Below, one piece after another: positions 1 to 8,311 of a DNA stretch of 64,000 bases. Position numbers and translations under genes: made by a program. The first letter of the stretch is position 1. Every line of letters begins with the position of its first letter. The notes under the pieces are model-generated. The model ran no database searches. It was not told the origin of the DNA and saw only the letters and a list, made by a program, of their open reading frames with translations. The DNA lies in NCBI GenBank assembly GCA_040769125.1, contig JAXGLO010000001.1, positions 620,001-684,000 on the forward strand. The letters are read 5' to 3'. This stretch comes from CAIXSE01 sp040769125. GTDB taxonomy: Bacteria > Actinomycetota > Thermoleophilia > UBA2241.

Positions 1-2
1 GC

Positions 3-278
3 AGGGGCAAGGCTGCGAGAGCCTGGGGCTACCTCAAGCCACGCCACATGGCGGGTACCTACGCGGCGCGCGTCTACAAGGAGCGCTACGCCTCCGGCAA
101 GTGGCGCAAGGCCGGCTACGTCAAGGCCAAGGCCTCGAACTACTCCAGCTACTCCAAGTACACGGCCAGCGTGAAGCTTGGCCAGCGCGGCAGGTGGCGT
201 CTCCGTGCCTTCCATCCGGCGGGAGGCGGGCATACCGCAGCCTGGTCCAAGGGCTACACCTACGTGAGGGTGCGTTAG
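3..278 (+). CDS. C1 family peptidase, C-terminal tail only (5' end outside window)
   Basis: This is the 3' end of another copy of the papain-family peptidase repeated downstream. The visible residues match the basic C-terminal domain of the three full copies, including the YKERYASGKWRKAGY and WSKGYTYVRVR segments, and the reading frame is open from the window edge to the TAG stop. The domain is rich in Lys, Arg, Tyr and Ser and resembles the beta-sandwich tails of secreted actinobacterial proteins, perhaps for wall attachment (inference). The catalytic part lies upstream of the window, so its activity cannot be judged. The same terminator type as in the other copies follows it. Confidence 0.9.
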   Translation, partial: RGKAARAWGYLKPRHMAGTYAARVYKERYASGKWRKAGYVKAKASNYSSYSKYTASVKLGQRGRWRLRAFHPAGGGHTAAWSKGYTYVRVR

Positions 279-307
279 CACACCGCCTCACAGGCGCAGA
301 CCCTGTC

Positions 308-356
308 GCCCGGCCGGCCCAAGGCGCTTTCCGCCCGGGGCCGGCCGGGCTCTTTT
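308..356 (+). terminator. Rho-independent terminator after peptidase tail
   Basis: A perfect 13-bp GC stem (arms 308-320 and 338-350) is followed by TCTTTT. Almost the same hairpin follows each of the three downstream copies, so it travels with the duplicated unit. Confidence 0.9.
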
Positions 357-714
357 CTGCCCGATCCAGGCTCCGCCAAGACTTCGGCGACAGTCTTTTA
401 ATGGATCGTCGCGCGCGGCCGATACTCTTAAAAAGACCGCCACACGAGCACGGCGCCGATCACCAGCGGCGTCGAGGCCGCGATGACCGGCCGCGCCGGC
501 TGAGCATCGAGGGCTCTTTCCGTTTGCTCCGGAGGCGACGTAGTGAGCGATTGAGGCACGCAGCAATCAGTGCGAAAGAGGCTCTTCAACTCTTGGGTGC
601 GGATTCGCGCGTGTCATACATACCAATGACATCCCTGAAACCAAGCCGCACAAGGGCGGCCGATGCGGACCGCTGCGCCGTTTCCGGGCGGGGTCCGGGA
701 AAGGAGGGCGCGTA
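357..714. other. Intergenic spacer, duplicated with the peptidase unit
   Basis: No convincing gene is present. About 200 bases after the terminator are closely similar to the spacer at 2564-2765, showing that the spacer was duplicated together with the gene. The last part holds the ribosome binding site AAAGGAGG just before the next start. A short reverse-strand frame inside the conserved block is discussed in the findings. Confidence 0.7.
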
Positions 715-2478
715 ATGCGTCATCTGGTTCGGTTGGTGGTCTCCGTCCTGGCAGTGGTCCTGCTGCTGCCGGCCGCGGCGTTCGCGACAGGCGCCCCGGC
801 TCTCGAGCGGGCGCCCATCAACCCCGACTTCAAGAAGGCGCAGAAGGAGCGGGCCAAAGGGCTCCTCTCTTACCGCGCCTCGCCGGTCGACCTGAGCAGG
901 CTCGCCGGCGCGCCCATCGCGCCACTGGGCGCCGACTTCCCGGATAAGTTCGACCTGCGCGAAGAGGGGCAGGTGACCCCGGTCAAGGACCAGAACCCGT
1001 ACGGCACCTGCTGGGCCTTCGCGGCGCTGGCCTCCACTGAGTCCTGCCTCCTTCCGGGCGAGACCTGGGACTTCTCCGAGTGGAACCTCGCCATGCACCA
1101 CGGCTTCGACTGGGGGCTCGACGACGGCGGCAACACCCTCATCGCGACCGCCGTGCTGACTCGCTGGGGCGGTCCCCTCGACGAGAAAGATGATCCGTAC
1201 GATAACCCGGGGGAGAGCCCCGAACCGACGAGCAAGCTCGTGAAGAAGCACGTGCAGAACGTGCTCTACCTGCCGCCGCGCGGCGGCGCCCTCGACAACG
1301 ACGCCATCAAGCTGGCGGTCAGCGACTACGGCGCCGTGTCCAGCGTCATGCGCTGGCCCGACTCTTCTGCGGGAGAGGAAGTAGGTGCGTACTACAACGA
1401 AGCCACGGGCGCGTTCTATTACGATGGCGCGAACAGGGCGAACCACGCCGTCACGATCGTCGGCTGGGACGACACCTACGCGGCGAGCAACTTCACGAAG
1501 ACCCCTGACGGCGACGGCGCCTTCCTCATCAAGAACAGCTGGGGTACCGGCTGGGGCAACGACGGCTACTTCTGGATCTCCTACTACGACACACGGTTCG
1601 CCACGGGCCCAAGCGGCCTGAGCGCCCTCTACCATGGTGTCGAGTCACCCAGGAACTACGCGAGGGTGTACCAGTACGACCCGCTGGGCTGGGTGTCGGA
1701 AATCGGCTACCCGGGTGCTTCGTGGATGGCGAACCGCTTCACGGCTGCCCAGAACGGCACCCTGCGGGCGGTCGGCTTCTACACTGTGGCGCCGAACACC
1801 GACTACGAGGTGTATACAGGCACCTCGCTCACCAAGCGCCGGCTGCAGGCGAGCGGCACGGTCGGGGCCTTCGGCTACAACACCATCAAGCTGAAGACGC
1901 CGGTGAACCTCACACGTGGCAAGACGTTCTTCGTGATCGTCAAGCTCAACGCTCCCGAACCCGGCGGCGAGGCGGTTTATGAGCTGGCGGTGGAGACGCC
2001 GGTCCCCGATTACTCAAGTGCGGCGACTGCGTCGCCCAGGCAGAGCTATACCAGCCCGGACGGCCAGAAATGGAAGGACCTGACGACCGAGGAAATTCCA
2101 GGCCTCGACTCGGAGCGCACCAACGTCTGCCTCAAGGCGTACGCTACTAACCTGCGTAAAGCCTGGGTCTCCAAGCCCACTGCTCCCAAGACGATGCGCA
2201 GGGGCAAGGCCGCGAGAGTCCGGGGCTTCCTCAAGCCGCGCCACAAGTCGGGCACCTACCCGGTGCGCGTCTACAAGGAGCGCTACGCCTCCGGCAAGTG
2301 GCGCAAGGCCGGCTACATCAGGGCCAGGGCCTCGAACTACTCCAGCTACTCCAGGTACACGGCCAGCCTGAAGCTTGGCCAGCGTGGCAGGTGGCGCCTG
2401 CGCGCCTTCCACCCGGCGGGAGTCGGGCAGGCTACCGCAGCCTGGTCCAAGGGCTACACCTACGTGAGGGTGCGTTAG
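715..2478 (+). CDS. Secreted papain-family (C1) cysteine peptidase with lectin-like domain, copy 1
   Basis: An exported peptidase of 587 aa, probably degrading extracellular protein. Residues 1-25 form a signal peptide (basic MRHLVR start, hydrophobic core, AFA cut site). The papain-fold domain covers about 75-300 and has the oxyanion Gln in KDQ, catalytic Cys99 in GTCWAF, His244 in NHAVTIVGW and Asn274 in KNSWG. Residues about 315-470 look like the lectin-like domain found in bacterial C1 peptidases (YARVYQYDPLGW, SWMANRF). The last 100 residues are the basic domain also seen in the other copies. The start has a strong AAAGGAGG site. It belongs to a tandem array with its own terminator, so each copy is probably transcribed separately. 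Confidence 0.93.
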   Translation: MRHLVRLVVSVLAVVLLLPAAAFATGAPALERAPINPDFKKAQKERAKGLLSYRASPVDLSRLAGAPIAPLGADFPDKFDLREEGQVTPVKDQNPYGTCWAFAALASTESCLLPGETWDFSEWNLAMHHGFDWGLDDGGNTLIATAVLTRWGGPLDEKDDPYDNPGESPEPTSKLVKKHVQNVLYLPPRGGALDNDAIKLAVSDYGAVSSVMRWPDSSAGEEVGAYYNEATGAFYYDGANRANHAVTIVGWDDTYAASNFTKTPDGDGAFLIKNSWGTGWGNDGYFWISYYDTRFATGPSGLSALYHGVESPRNYARVYQYDPLGWVSEIGYPGASWMANRFTAAQNGTLRAVGFYTVAPNTDYEVYTGTSLTKRRLQASGTVGAFGYNTIKLKTPVNLTRGKTFFVIVKLNAPEPGGEAVYELAVETPVPDYSSAATASPRQSYTSPDGQKWKDLTTEEIPGLDSERTNVCLKAYATNLRKAWVSKPTAPKTMRRGKAARVRGFLKPRHKSGTYPVRVYKERYASGKWRKAGYIRARASNYSSYSRYTASLKLGQRGRWRLRAFHPAGVGQATAAWSKGYTYVRVR

Positions 2479-2514
2479 CAGCTAGCACGCCGCCTCACAG
2501 GCGCAGACCCTGTC

Positions 2515-2563
2515 GCCCGGCCGGCCCAAGGCGCTTTGCGCCCGGGGCCGGCCGGGCTCTTTT
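2515..2563 (+). terminator. Rho-independent terminator after peptidase copy 1
   Basis: A 13-bp perfect stem (2515-2527 with 2545-2557) is followed by TCTTTT. It is nearly identical to the hairpins at 308, 4718 and 6739. Confidence 0.9.
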
Positions 2564-2920
2564 CTGCCTGGGCCAGGCTCCGCCAGGACTTCGGCGACGG
2601 TGTTCATGGATCGCCGCGCGCGGCCGATATTCCCAGAGAGACCGCTACACGAGCACAGCGCCGATCACCAGCGACGTCGAGGCCGCGATGACCGGCCGCG
2701 CCGGCTGGGTGTCGAGGGCTCTCTCCGTTTGCTCCGGAGGTAACACGCGCAGTGATGCAATGCGTGCGGCAATTGGCGCGAAAGGGACTCTCCGGCTCTT
2801 GTAGTATTCCGACCCTTGCCTGCAATGCCTATTGAGACAATGGAAAGAAGACCGCGCGAGGGCGGCCGAGGCGGATCGCCGCGCCGTCTTCGAGTGGGGT
2901 CCCGGAAAGGAGGGCGCGTA
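2564..2920. other. Intergenic spacer, second copy of the duplicated unit
   Basis: The first 200 bases resemble 357-560 closely, then the two spacers diverge until the shared ribosome binding region GGAAAGGAGG before the next gene. No protein-coding gene on the forward strand can be supported. The reading frame of the next gene stays open upstream to 2816, but that part has no similarity to a signal peptide and lacks a Shine-Dalgarno site. Confidence 0.7.
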
Positions 2921-4681
2921 ATGCGTCATCTGGTTCGGTTGGTGGTCTCCGTTCTGGCGGTGCTTCTGCTGCTGCCGGCCGCGGCGTTTGCGACAGGCGC
3001 CCCGGCTTTCGGACGGGCGCCCATCAACCCCGATTTCAAGAAGGCGCAGAAGGCGCGGGCCAAAGGGCTCCTCTCTTACCGCGCCTCACCGGTCGACCTG
3101 AGCGGTCTCGCCGGCGCGTCCATCGCGCCGCTGGGCGCCGACTTCCCGGCGAAGTACGACCTGCGCGAAGAGGAGCGGGTGTCCCCGGTCAAGGACCAGA
3201 CCCCGTTGGGCACCTGCTGGGCCTTCGCGGCGCTGGCCTCCATGGAGTCCTGCCTCCTTCCGAATCAGAGGTGGGACTTCTCGGAGATCAACCTGGCCTA
3301 TTGGCACGGCTTCGACTGGAAGCTCGACGAGGGCGGCAACGACCTCATCGCGACCGCCGTGCTGACCCGCTGGGGAGGCCCTCTCACCGAGAAGCAGGAT
3401 CCGTACAGCGGTGACAAGCACCCCAAGCCGACGAGCAAGCTCGTGAAGAAGCACATGCAGAACGTGCTCTTCCTGTCGCCGCGCGCCGACGCCCTCGACA
3501 ACGATGCCATCAAGTACGCGCTCATGACCTATGGCGCCGTGTCCGCCAGCATGTGCTGGAGCGGGCTCTCGACCGGCTCGGAGTACTACAACGCTGACAC
3601 CGGCGCGTACTATTACGATGGCGAGGAGGGGGGGCTGAACCACGCCGTCACGATCGTCGGCTGGGACGACGACTACGCGGCGAGCAACTTCACGAAGCCT
3701 CCTGCTGACAAGGGCGCCTTCCTCATCAAGAACAGCTGGGGCACCGACTGGGGCAACGACGGCTACTTCTGGCTCTCCTACTACGACAGTCAATTCGCCC
3801 AGGGCTCGGGCGGCCAGAGCGTCGTCTACCACGGCGCCGAGTCGCCCAGGAACTACGCGAAGGTGTACCAGTACGACCCGCTGGGCTGGACGGCGCAGTA
3901 CGGAGCCTTGAGCGGTGATGATGATTCGTGGATGGCGAACCGCTTCAAGGCCACCCAGGACGGCACGCTGCGGGCGGTCGGCTTCTACACCACGGGGCCG
4001 AACACCGACTTCGAGGTGTATGCGGGTACCTCGCTCACCAAGCGTCGGCTGCAGAGGAGAGGCACGGTCGGGGGCTTCGGCTACAACACCATCAAGCTGA
4101 AGACGCCGGTGAACCTCACGCGTGGCCGGACGTTCTACGTGATCGTCAGGCTCGACACTCCCGACGTCGGCGGTGAGAGGGTTTACGAGCTGGCGTTGGA
4201 GACACCGATCCGCAATTACTCCAGCAAGGCGACCGCGTCGCCCAGACAGAGCTATGTGAGCGAGGGCAACGGCCGGAAGTGGGTAGACCTGACGACCTTG
4301 GAGGACCCGCAGCTCAACATGAAGCGGACCAACGTCTGCCTCAAGGCATATGTTGGCCTGCGCAAGGCCTGGGTCTCCAAGCCCAAGGCCCCCAAGGCGG
4401 TGCGCAGGGGCAAGGTCGCGAGAGCCTGGGGCTGCCTCAAGCCGCGCCACAAGGCGCGCACCTACCCGGTGCGCGTCTATAAGGAGCGCTACGTCTCCGG
4501 CAAGTGGCGCAAGGCCGGCTACGTCAAAGCCAGGGCCTCGAACTATTACAGCTACTCCAAGTACACGGCTCGCATGAAGTTCGGCAAGCGCGGCAAGTGG
4601 CGCCTCCGTGCCTACCATCCGGCGGGAGGCGGGCATACCGCAGCCTGGTCCAAGGGATACACCTACGTGAGGGTGCGTTAG
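2921..4681 (+). CDS. Secreted papain-family (C1) cysteine peptidase with lectin-like domain, copy 2
   Basis: A 586-aa paralog of the preceding gene with the same layout: signal peptide 1-25, papain domain with Cys99 (GTCWAF), His241 (NHAVTIVGW) and Asn271 (KNSWG), lectin-like middle domain and basic C-terminal domain. All catalytic residues are present, so it should be active. The start at 2921 is chosen because it has AAAGGAGG eight bases upstream and gives the same MRHLVRLVVSV signal peptide as copy 1; the frame upstream to 2816 would place 35 non-signal residues in front. Differences from copy 1 cluster in surface-type segments, for instance around the ends of the papain domain, which suggests divergence in substrate choice (inference). 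Confidence 0.93.
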   Translation: MRHLVRLVVSVLAVLLLLPAAAFATGAPAFGRAPINPDFKKAQKARAKGLLSYRASPVDLSGLAGASIAPLGADFPAKYDLREEERVSPVKDQTPLGTCWAFAALASMESCLLPNQRWDFSEINLAYWHGFDWKLDEGGNDLIATAVLTRWGGPLTEKQDPYSGDKHPKPTSKLVKKHMQNVLFLSPRADALDNDAIKYALMTYGAVSASMCWSGLSTGSEYYNADTGAYYYDGEEGGLNHAVTIVGWDDDYAASNFTKPPADKGAFLIKNSWGTDWGNDGYFWLSYYDSQFAQGSGGQSVVYHGAESPRNYAKVYQYDPLGWTAQYGALSGDDDSWMANRFKATQDGTLRAVGFYTTGPNTDFEVYAGTSLTKRRLQRRGTVGGFGYNTIKLKTPVNLTRGRTFYVIVRLDTPDVGGERVYELALETPIRNYSSKATASPRQSYVSEGNGRKWVDLTTLEDPQLNMKRTNVCLKAYVGLRKAWVSKPKAPKAVRRGKVARAWGCLKPRHKARTYPVRVYKERYVSGKWRKAGYVKARASNYYSYSKYTARMKFGKRGKWRLRAYHPAGGGHTAAWSKGYTYVRVR

Positions 4682-4717
4682 CAGCTAGCACACCGCCTCA
4701 CAGGCTCAGAGCCTGCG

Positions 4718-4766
4718 GCCCGGCCGGCCCAAGGCGCTTTGCGCCAGGGGCCGGCCGGGCTCTTTT
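4718..4766 (+). terminator. Rho-independent terminator after peptidase copy 2
   Basis: A 13-bp stem (4718-4730 with 4748-4760) with TCTTTT tail; same family as the other array terminators. Confidence 0.9.
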
Positions 4767-4978
4767 CTGCCCGGTATTTGACACCCGGCCGCCGACGCTG
4801 AGCCACGAGAACCGTGAGCTGGCGGGCGGCGGGAATCGACGCGCGCAGCAATCGGCTCATACGGGGCTCACCGACTCGTGTATGTGATAATGAGGTTAAC
4901 GGAAAGCGAGCCGCACAGGGGCGGCCGAGGCGGACCGCCGCGCCGCATCCGGGCGGGGTCCGGAAAGGGGGCGCGGCG
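4767..4978. other. Intergenic spacer before copy 3, unlike the first two spacers
   Basis: This spacer is shorter and lacks the block shared by 357-560 and 2564-2765. It starts with a 23-base element (4777-4799, beginning TTTGACAC) that recurs with three mismatches at 6975-6997 after the last copy. A GATAAT at 4886-4891 could be a -10 box, but no good -35 lies at the right distance. The ribosome binding site before the gene is weaker (GGAAAGGGGG). Confidence 0.5.
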
Positions 4979-6703
4979 ATGCGTCATCTGATTCGGTTGG
5001 TGGTCTCCGTCCTGGTGGTGGTTCTGCTGTTGCCGGCCGTGGCGTTTGCGACAGGCGCCCCCGGTCTCGAGCGGGCGCCCATCAACCCCGACTTCAAGAA
5101 GGAGCAGAAGGCGCGGGCCCACGGGCTCTCTCTGCGCGCCTCGCCGGTCGACCTGGGCGGGCTCGCTGGCGCGTCCGTCGTGCCGCCGCAGCTCAAGCTG
5201 CCGGGGGATTACTACCTGAGCGACTATGGCAGGGTGACCTCGGTCAAGGACCAGCGCCTGTGGAAGACCTCCTGGGCCTTCGCGGCACTGGCCTCTCTGG
5301 AGTCCTGCCTCCTCCCGCGCGAGCGCTGGGACTTCTCCGAGGAGAGCCTCGCCTGGTGGCACGGCTTCGACCGGGGGTTCGACGAGGGCGGCAACCACTT
5401 CATGGCGACCGCCGTGCTCGCTCGCTGGGGCGGCCCCTTCACCGAGAAGCAGGACAAGTACGACGACGGCAAGCATCCCAAGCCGTCGAGCATGGCCGTG
5501 CAGAAGCACGTGCAGAACGTGCTCTACCTGTCGCCGCGCGCCAACTCTGCCGACAACGACGCCATCAAGCAGGCGATCATGGACTACGGCGCCGTGTCCA
5601 CAAGTATGCACTGGGCCGGGAGCACGCAGGGCTCGGAGTACTATAACGCCGGTACAGGCGCGTACTATTACTCGGGCGATGAGTCGGAGAACCACGGCGT
5701 CACGATCGTCGGCTGGAGCGACTACTACCCGAGCAATAATTTTCCGACGATTCCTCCTGATAAGGGCGCCTTCCTCGTCAAGAATAGCTGGGGCAAGTTT
5801 TGGGGCAACAGCGGCTACTTCTGGATCTCCTACTACGACAGACGACTCGCCAAAGGCCTGAGCACCGTCTACTACGGCGCCGAGTCGCCCAGGAACTACG
5901 CGAGGGTGTACCAGTACGATCCGCTGGGCTGGGTGACCCAGCTCGGATTCCCGAGTGGTGATTCGTGGATGGCGAACTGCTTCAAGGCCGCCCAGAGCGG
6001 CACGCTGCAGGCGGTGGGCTTCTACACCACGGGGCCGAACACGGACTTCGAGGTGTACACGGGTTCCTCGCTCACCGAGCGCCGGCTGCAGGCGAGCGGC
6101 ACGTTCGGGGGCTTCGGCTACCACACCGTGAAGCTGGAGAAGCCGGTGAACCTCACGCGCGGCCAGACGTTTTGCGTGATCGTCAAGCTCAACACTCCCG
6201 ACCACCACGAGGTGGCGGTGGAGACCCCGTTCGACAATTACACAAGCCGGGCGACCGCGTCGCCCGGGCAGAGCTATATCAGCCAGGACGGTCAGGAATG
6301 GAAGGACCTGACGATCCTGAACCTCCCGCCCCTCGACATGACGCGGACCAACGTCTGCCTCAAGGCATACCAGGGCTGGCGCAAGGCCTGGGTCTCCAAG
6401 CCCACCGCTCCCAAGACGATGCGCAGGGGCAAGGCCGCGAGAGTCCGGGGCTTCCTCAAGCCGCGCCACAAGGCGGGCACCTACCCGGTACGCGTCTACA
6501 AGGAGCGCTACGTCTCTCGCAAGTGGCGCAAGGCCGGCTACGTCAGGGCCAGGGCCTCGAACTACTCCAGCTACTCCAGGTACACGGCCAGCGTGAAGTT
6601 CGGCCAGCGCGGTAAGTGGCGCCTGCGCGCCTTCCATCCGGCGGGAGTCGGGCAGGCTGCCGCAGTCTGGTCCAAGGGTTACACCTACGTGAGGGTGCGT
6701 TAG
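4979..6703 (+). CDS. Papain-family (C1) peptidase homolog with catalytic Cys replaced by Ser, copy 3
   Basis: A 574-aa paralog with the same signal peptide, papain-like domain, lectin-like domain and basic tail as copies 1 and 2, but the active-site segment reads KTSWAF in place of GTCWAF: residue 98 is Ser (codon TCC at 5270-5272, against TGC in the others). His239 (NHGVTIVGW) and Asn269 (KNSWG) are kept. In the C1 family a Cys-to-Ser change normally abolishes peptidase activity, though natural Ser variants exist (for example Plasmodium SERA proteins). The frame is intact and the fold-determining residues are retained, so it is likely expressed as a binding or regulatory pseudoenzyme (inference). 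The start at 4979 matches the other copies. Confidence 0.92.
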   Translation: MRHLIRLVVSVLVVVLLLPAVAFATGAPGLERAPINPDFKKEQKARAHGLSLRASPVDLGGLAGASVVPPQLKLPGDYYLSDYGRVTSVKDQRLWKTSWAFAALASLESCLLPRERWDFSEESLAWWHGFDRGFDEGGNHFMATAVLARWGGPFTEKQDKYDDGKHPKPSSMAVQKHVQNVLYLSPRANSADNDAIKQAIMDYGAVSTSMHWAGSTQGSEYYNAGTGAYYYSGDESENHGVTIVGWSDYYPSNNFPTIPPDKGAFLVKNSWGKFWGNSGYFWISYYDRRLAKGLSTVYYGAESPRNYARVYQYDPLGWVTQLGFPSGDSWMANCFKAAQSGTLQAVGFYTTGPNTDFEVYTGSSLTERRLQASGTFGGFGYHTVKLEKPVNLTRGQTFCVIVKLNTPDHHEVAVETPFDNYTSRATASPGQSYISQDGQEWKDLTILNLPPLDMTRTNVCLKAYQGWRKAWVSKPTAPKTMRRGKAARVRGFLKPRHKAGTYPVRVYKERYVSRKWRKAGYVRARASNYSSYSRYTASVKFGQRGKWRLRAFHPAGVGQAAAVWSKGYTYVRVR

Positions 6704-6738
6704 CAGTTAGCACACCGCCTCACAGGCTGAGTTCTGTC

Positions 6739-6787
6739 GCCCGGCCGGCCCAAGGCGCTTTGCGCCAGGGGCCGGCCGGGCTCTTTT
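6739..6787 (+). terminator. Rho-independent terminator after peptidase copy 3
   Basis: A 13-bp stem (6739-6751 with 6769-6781) and T-rich tail; the fourth member of the terminator family in this array. Confidence 0.9.
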
Positions 6788-7268
6788 CTGCCCGGTGCTC
6801 CTCGTCGCCCAGTGTGTCGCCGCCGGGAGCCGCATCGCGAACCTGCTCGCACGCCGGCGACGACGGTGCTGCGGCCGCGCTCTCTGTGGCTGCGGAGGCT
6901 GCGCCTGCCGCTCCGGCTGGAGCTGGAGTCAGGCGATCCCGAGCTGCTTCTACCGAGATCCGCGGGCGCAAACGTTTGACACGTGGCCGCAGACGCTCAA
7001 GAATGACGTGTCGAGCCGTATCGACGGCCTGCCTCCACCCTGTGCTTCGGCACAGGTTCTCAGCGGCCACCGTTCTTCGCGGCTCGCGATCATGATTCAG
7101 CGTGGCGGGCGTTGTCGCTTCCGGCACGACGCCCACTCGCCACGAGAGTGGTGGAGGGGTCCGATCAGCGGTCCGTCCGGGCTCCGGGCGGTAGCATCGG
7201 CCTCATCTGCCAGTCGGCGGAGGGGACAAGGGCGGTCGCACAGGGCGACCCTCGCAAGGAGGTTCGAG
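6788..7268. other. Non-coding stretch between peptidase array and carbamate kinase
   Basis: About 480 bases without a supportable gene. It contains the second copy of the TTTGACAC element at 6975-6997, in which TTGACA could serve as a -35 box but has no matching -10 at 16-18 bases. The frame of the downstream kinase is open upstream through this region, but those residues have no similarity to the kinase family and there is no ribosome binding site. AAGGAGG at 7256-7262 serves the next gene. Confidence 0.55.
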
Positions 7269-8183
7269 ATGAGAGTAGTGGTAGCTCTGGGCGGCAACGC
7301 CTTGCTGAAGCGTGGCGAGCCGATGACGGCTGAGGCGCAGCGCGCCAACGTCGTGGTCGCCGCTACCCAGCTGCGCCCCGTGGCCGAGAAGCATCAGCTC
7401 ACCCTCTCGCACGGCAATGGCCCGCAGGTGGGCCTCCTGGCTCTCCAGGCCGCCGCTTACGAGGATGTCGAGGCGTACCCGCTCGACGTGCTCGGCGCCC
7501 AGACCCAGGGCATGATCGCCTACATGATGGAGCAGGAGCTCGGCAACCTCCTCCCCGAGGATGCTCCCATGGCGACGATCCTCACCATGACCGAGGTCGA
7601 TCCGGATGACCCGGCGTTCGAGAACCCCACGAAGTTCGTGGGTCCCGTGTACACCAAGGAGCAGGCCGATGCCCTGAAGGCCGTGAAGGGCTGGACCTTC
7701 AAGCCCGACGGCGAGCACTGGCGCCGTGTGGTTCCCTCGCCCGAGCCCAAGCAGATCATCGAGATCCGCCCCATCCGCTGGCTGATCGAGCACGGCACGG
7801 TTGTGATCTGCGCCGGCGGCGGCGGCATCCCCACGATGTTCTCCAAGGAGACCGACAACTACCTCACCGGCATCGAGGCCGTCATCGACAAGGATCTCGC
7901 CAGCGAGCTGCTGGCCCGCGCGGTCGAGGCCGACGTTTTCGTCATGGCTACCGACGTCGACGGCATCTACCTCGACTGGGGAACCCCCGAGCAGCGCAAG
8001 CTCGAGAAGGTTACGGTCAGCGAGATCAAGAACTGGGAGTTCCCGGCTGGCTCGATGGGCCCCAAGGTCGACGCGGCCATCCGCTTCGTCGAAGAGACCG
8101 GCAAGCGCGCCGCAGTAGGCTCCCTCAACGACATCGAGGAGATCGTCGAGGGTAACGCCGGCACCCAGATCGTCCCCGACTGA
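7269..8183 (+). CDS. arcC: Carbamate kinase
   Basis: A 304-aa cytoplasmic kinase that makes ATP and carbamate from carbamoyl phosphate and ADP, the last step of arginine deiminase and related fermentations. The sequence shows the amino-acid-kinase fold: VALGGNALLKRGEP at the N-terminus, SHGNGPQVGLLALQ near residue 55, VVICAGGGGIP near 180 and the ATDVDGIYLDWG nucleotide-site segment near 222. Length matches the family (about 310 aa). The start has AAGGAGG at good spacing. No arginine deiminase or ornithine carbamoyltransferase lies beside it, so the source of carbamoyl phosphate is not shown here. Confidence 0.95.
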   Translation: MRVVVALGGNALLKRGEPMTAEAQRANVVVAATQLRPVAEKHQLTLSHGNGPQVGLLALQAAAYEDVEAYPLDVLGAQTQGMIAYMMEQELGNLLPEDAPMATILTMTEVDPDDPAFENPTKFVGPVYTKEQADALKAVKGWTFKPDGEHWRRVVPSPEPKQIIEIRPIRWLIEHGTVVICAGGGGIPTMFSKETDNYLTGIEAVIDKDLASELLARAVEADVFVMATDVDGIYLDWGTPEQRKLEKVTVSEIKNWEFPAGSMGPKVDAAIRFVEETGKRAAVGSLNDIEEIVEGNAGTQIVPD

Positions 8184-8244
8184 GCGCAGCCTGACCTGAC
8201 CGCGGGCTCGCTACACAGGCGGGCGACCGTTGGAGCAGTCGCAC

Positions 8245-8280
8245 GGGGCGGGGCCGGTTGCATGCCGGCCCCGCCCCTCT
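8245..8280 (+). terminator. Strong hairpin, probable terminator after arcC
   Basis: A perfect 13-bp stem (8245-8257 with 8265-8277, arm GGGGCGGGGCCGG) closes a 7-base loop. The tail is only TCT, so intrinsic termination may be partial. It lies in the gap after arcC. Confidence 0.6.
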
Positions 8281-8311
8281 GCGCCTGGGTGTCGGGCGCG
8301 CGAGGATGATC

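Noticed and set aside
2816..2920. Upstream extension of peptidase copy 2 (35 residues)
   Set aside because: It would put a charged segment before the signal peptide; the ATG at 2921 has the ribosome binding site and matches the other copies.
4868..6637. 589-codon reverse frame opposite peptidase copy 3, with similar frames opposite the other copies
   Set aside because: Its conservation between copies follows from conservation of the sense gene; the start has no ribosome binding site and the sequence has no known motifs.
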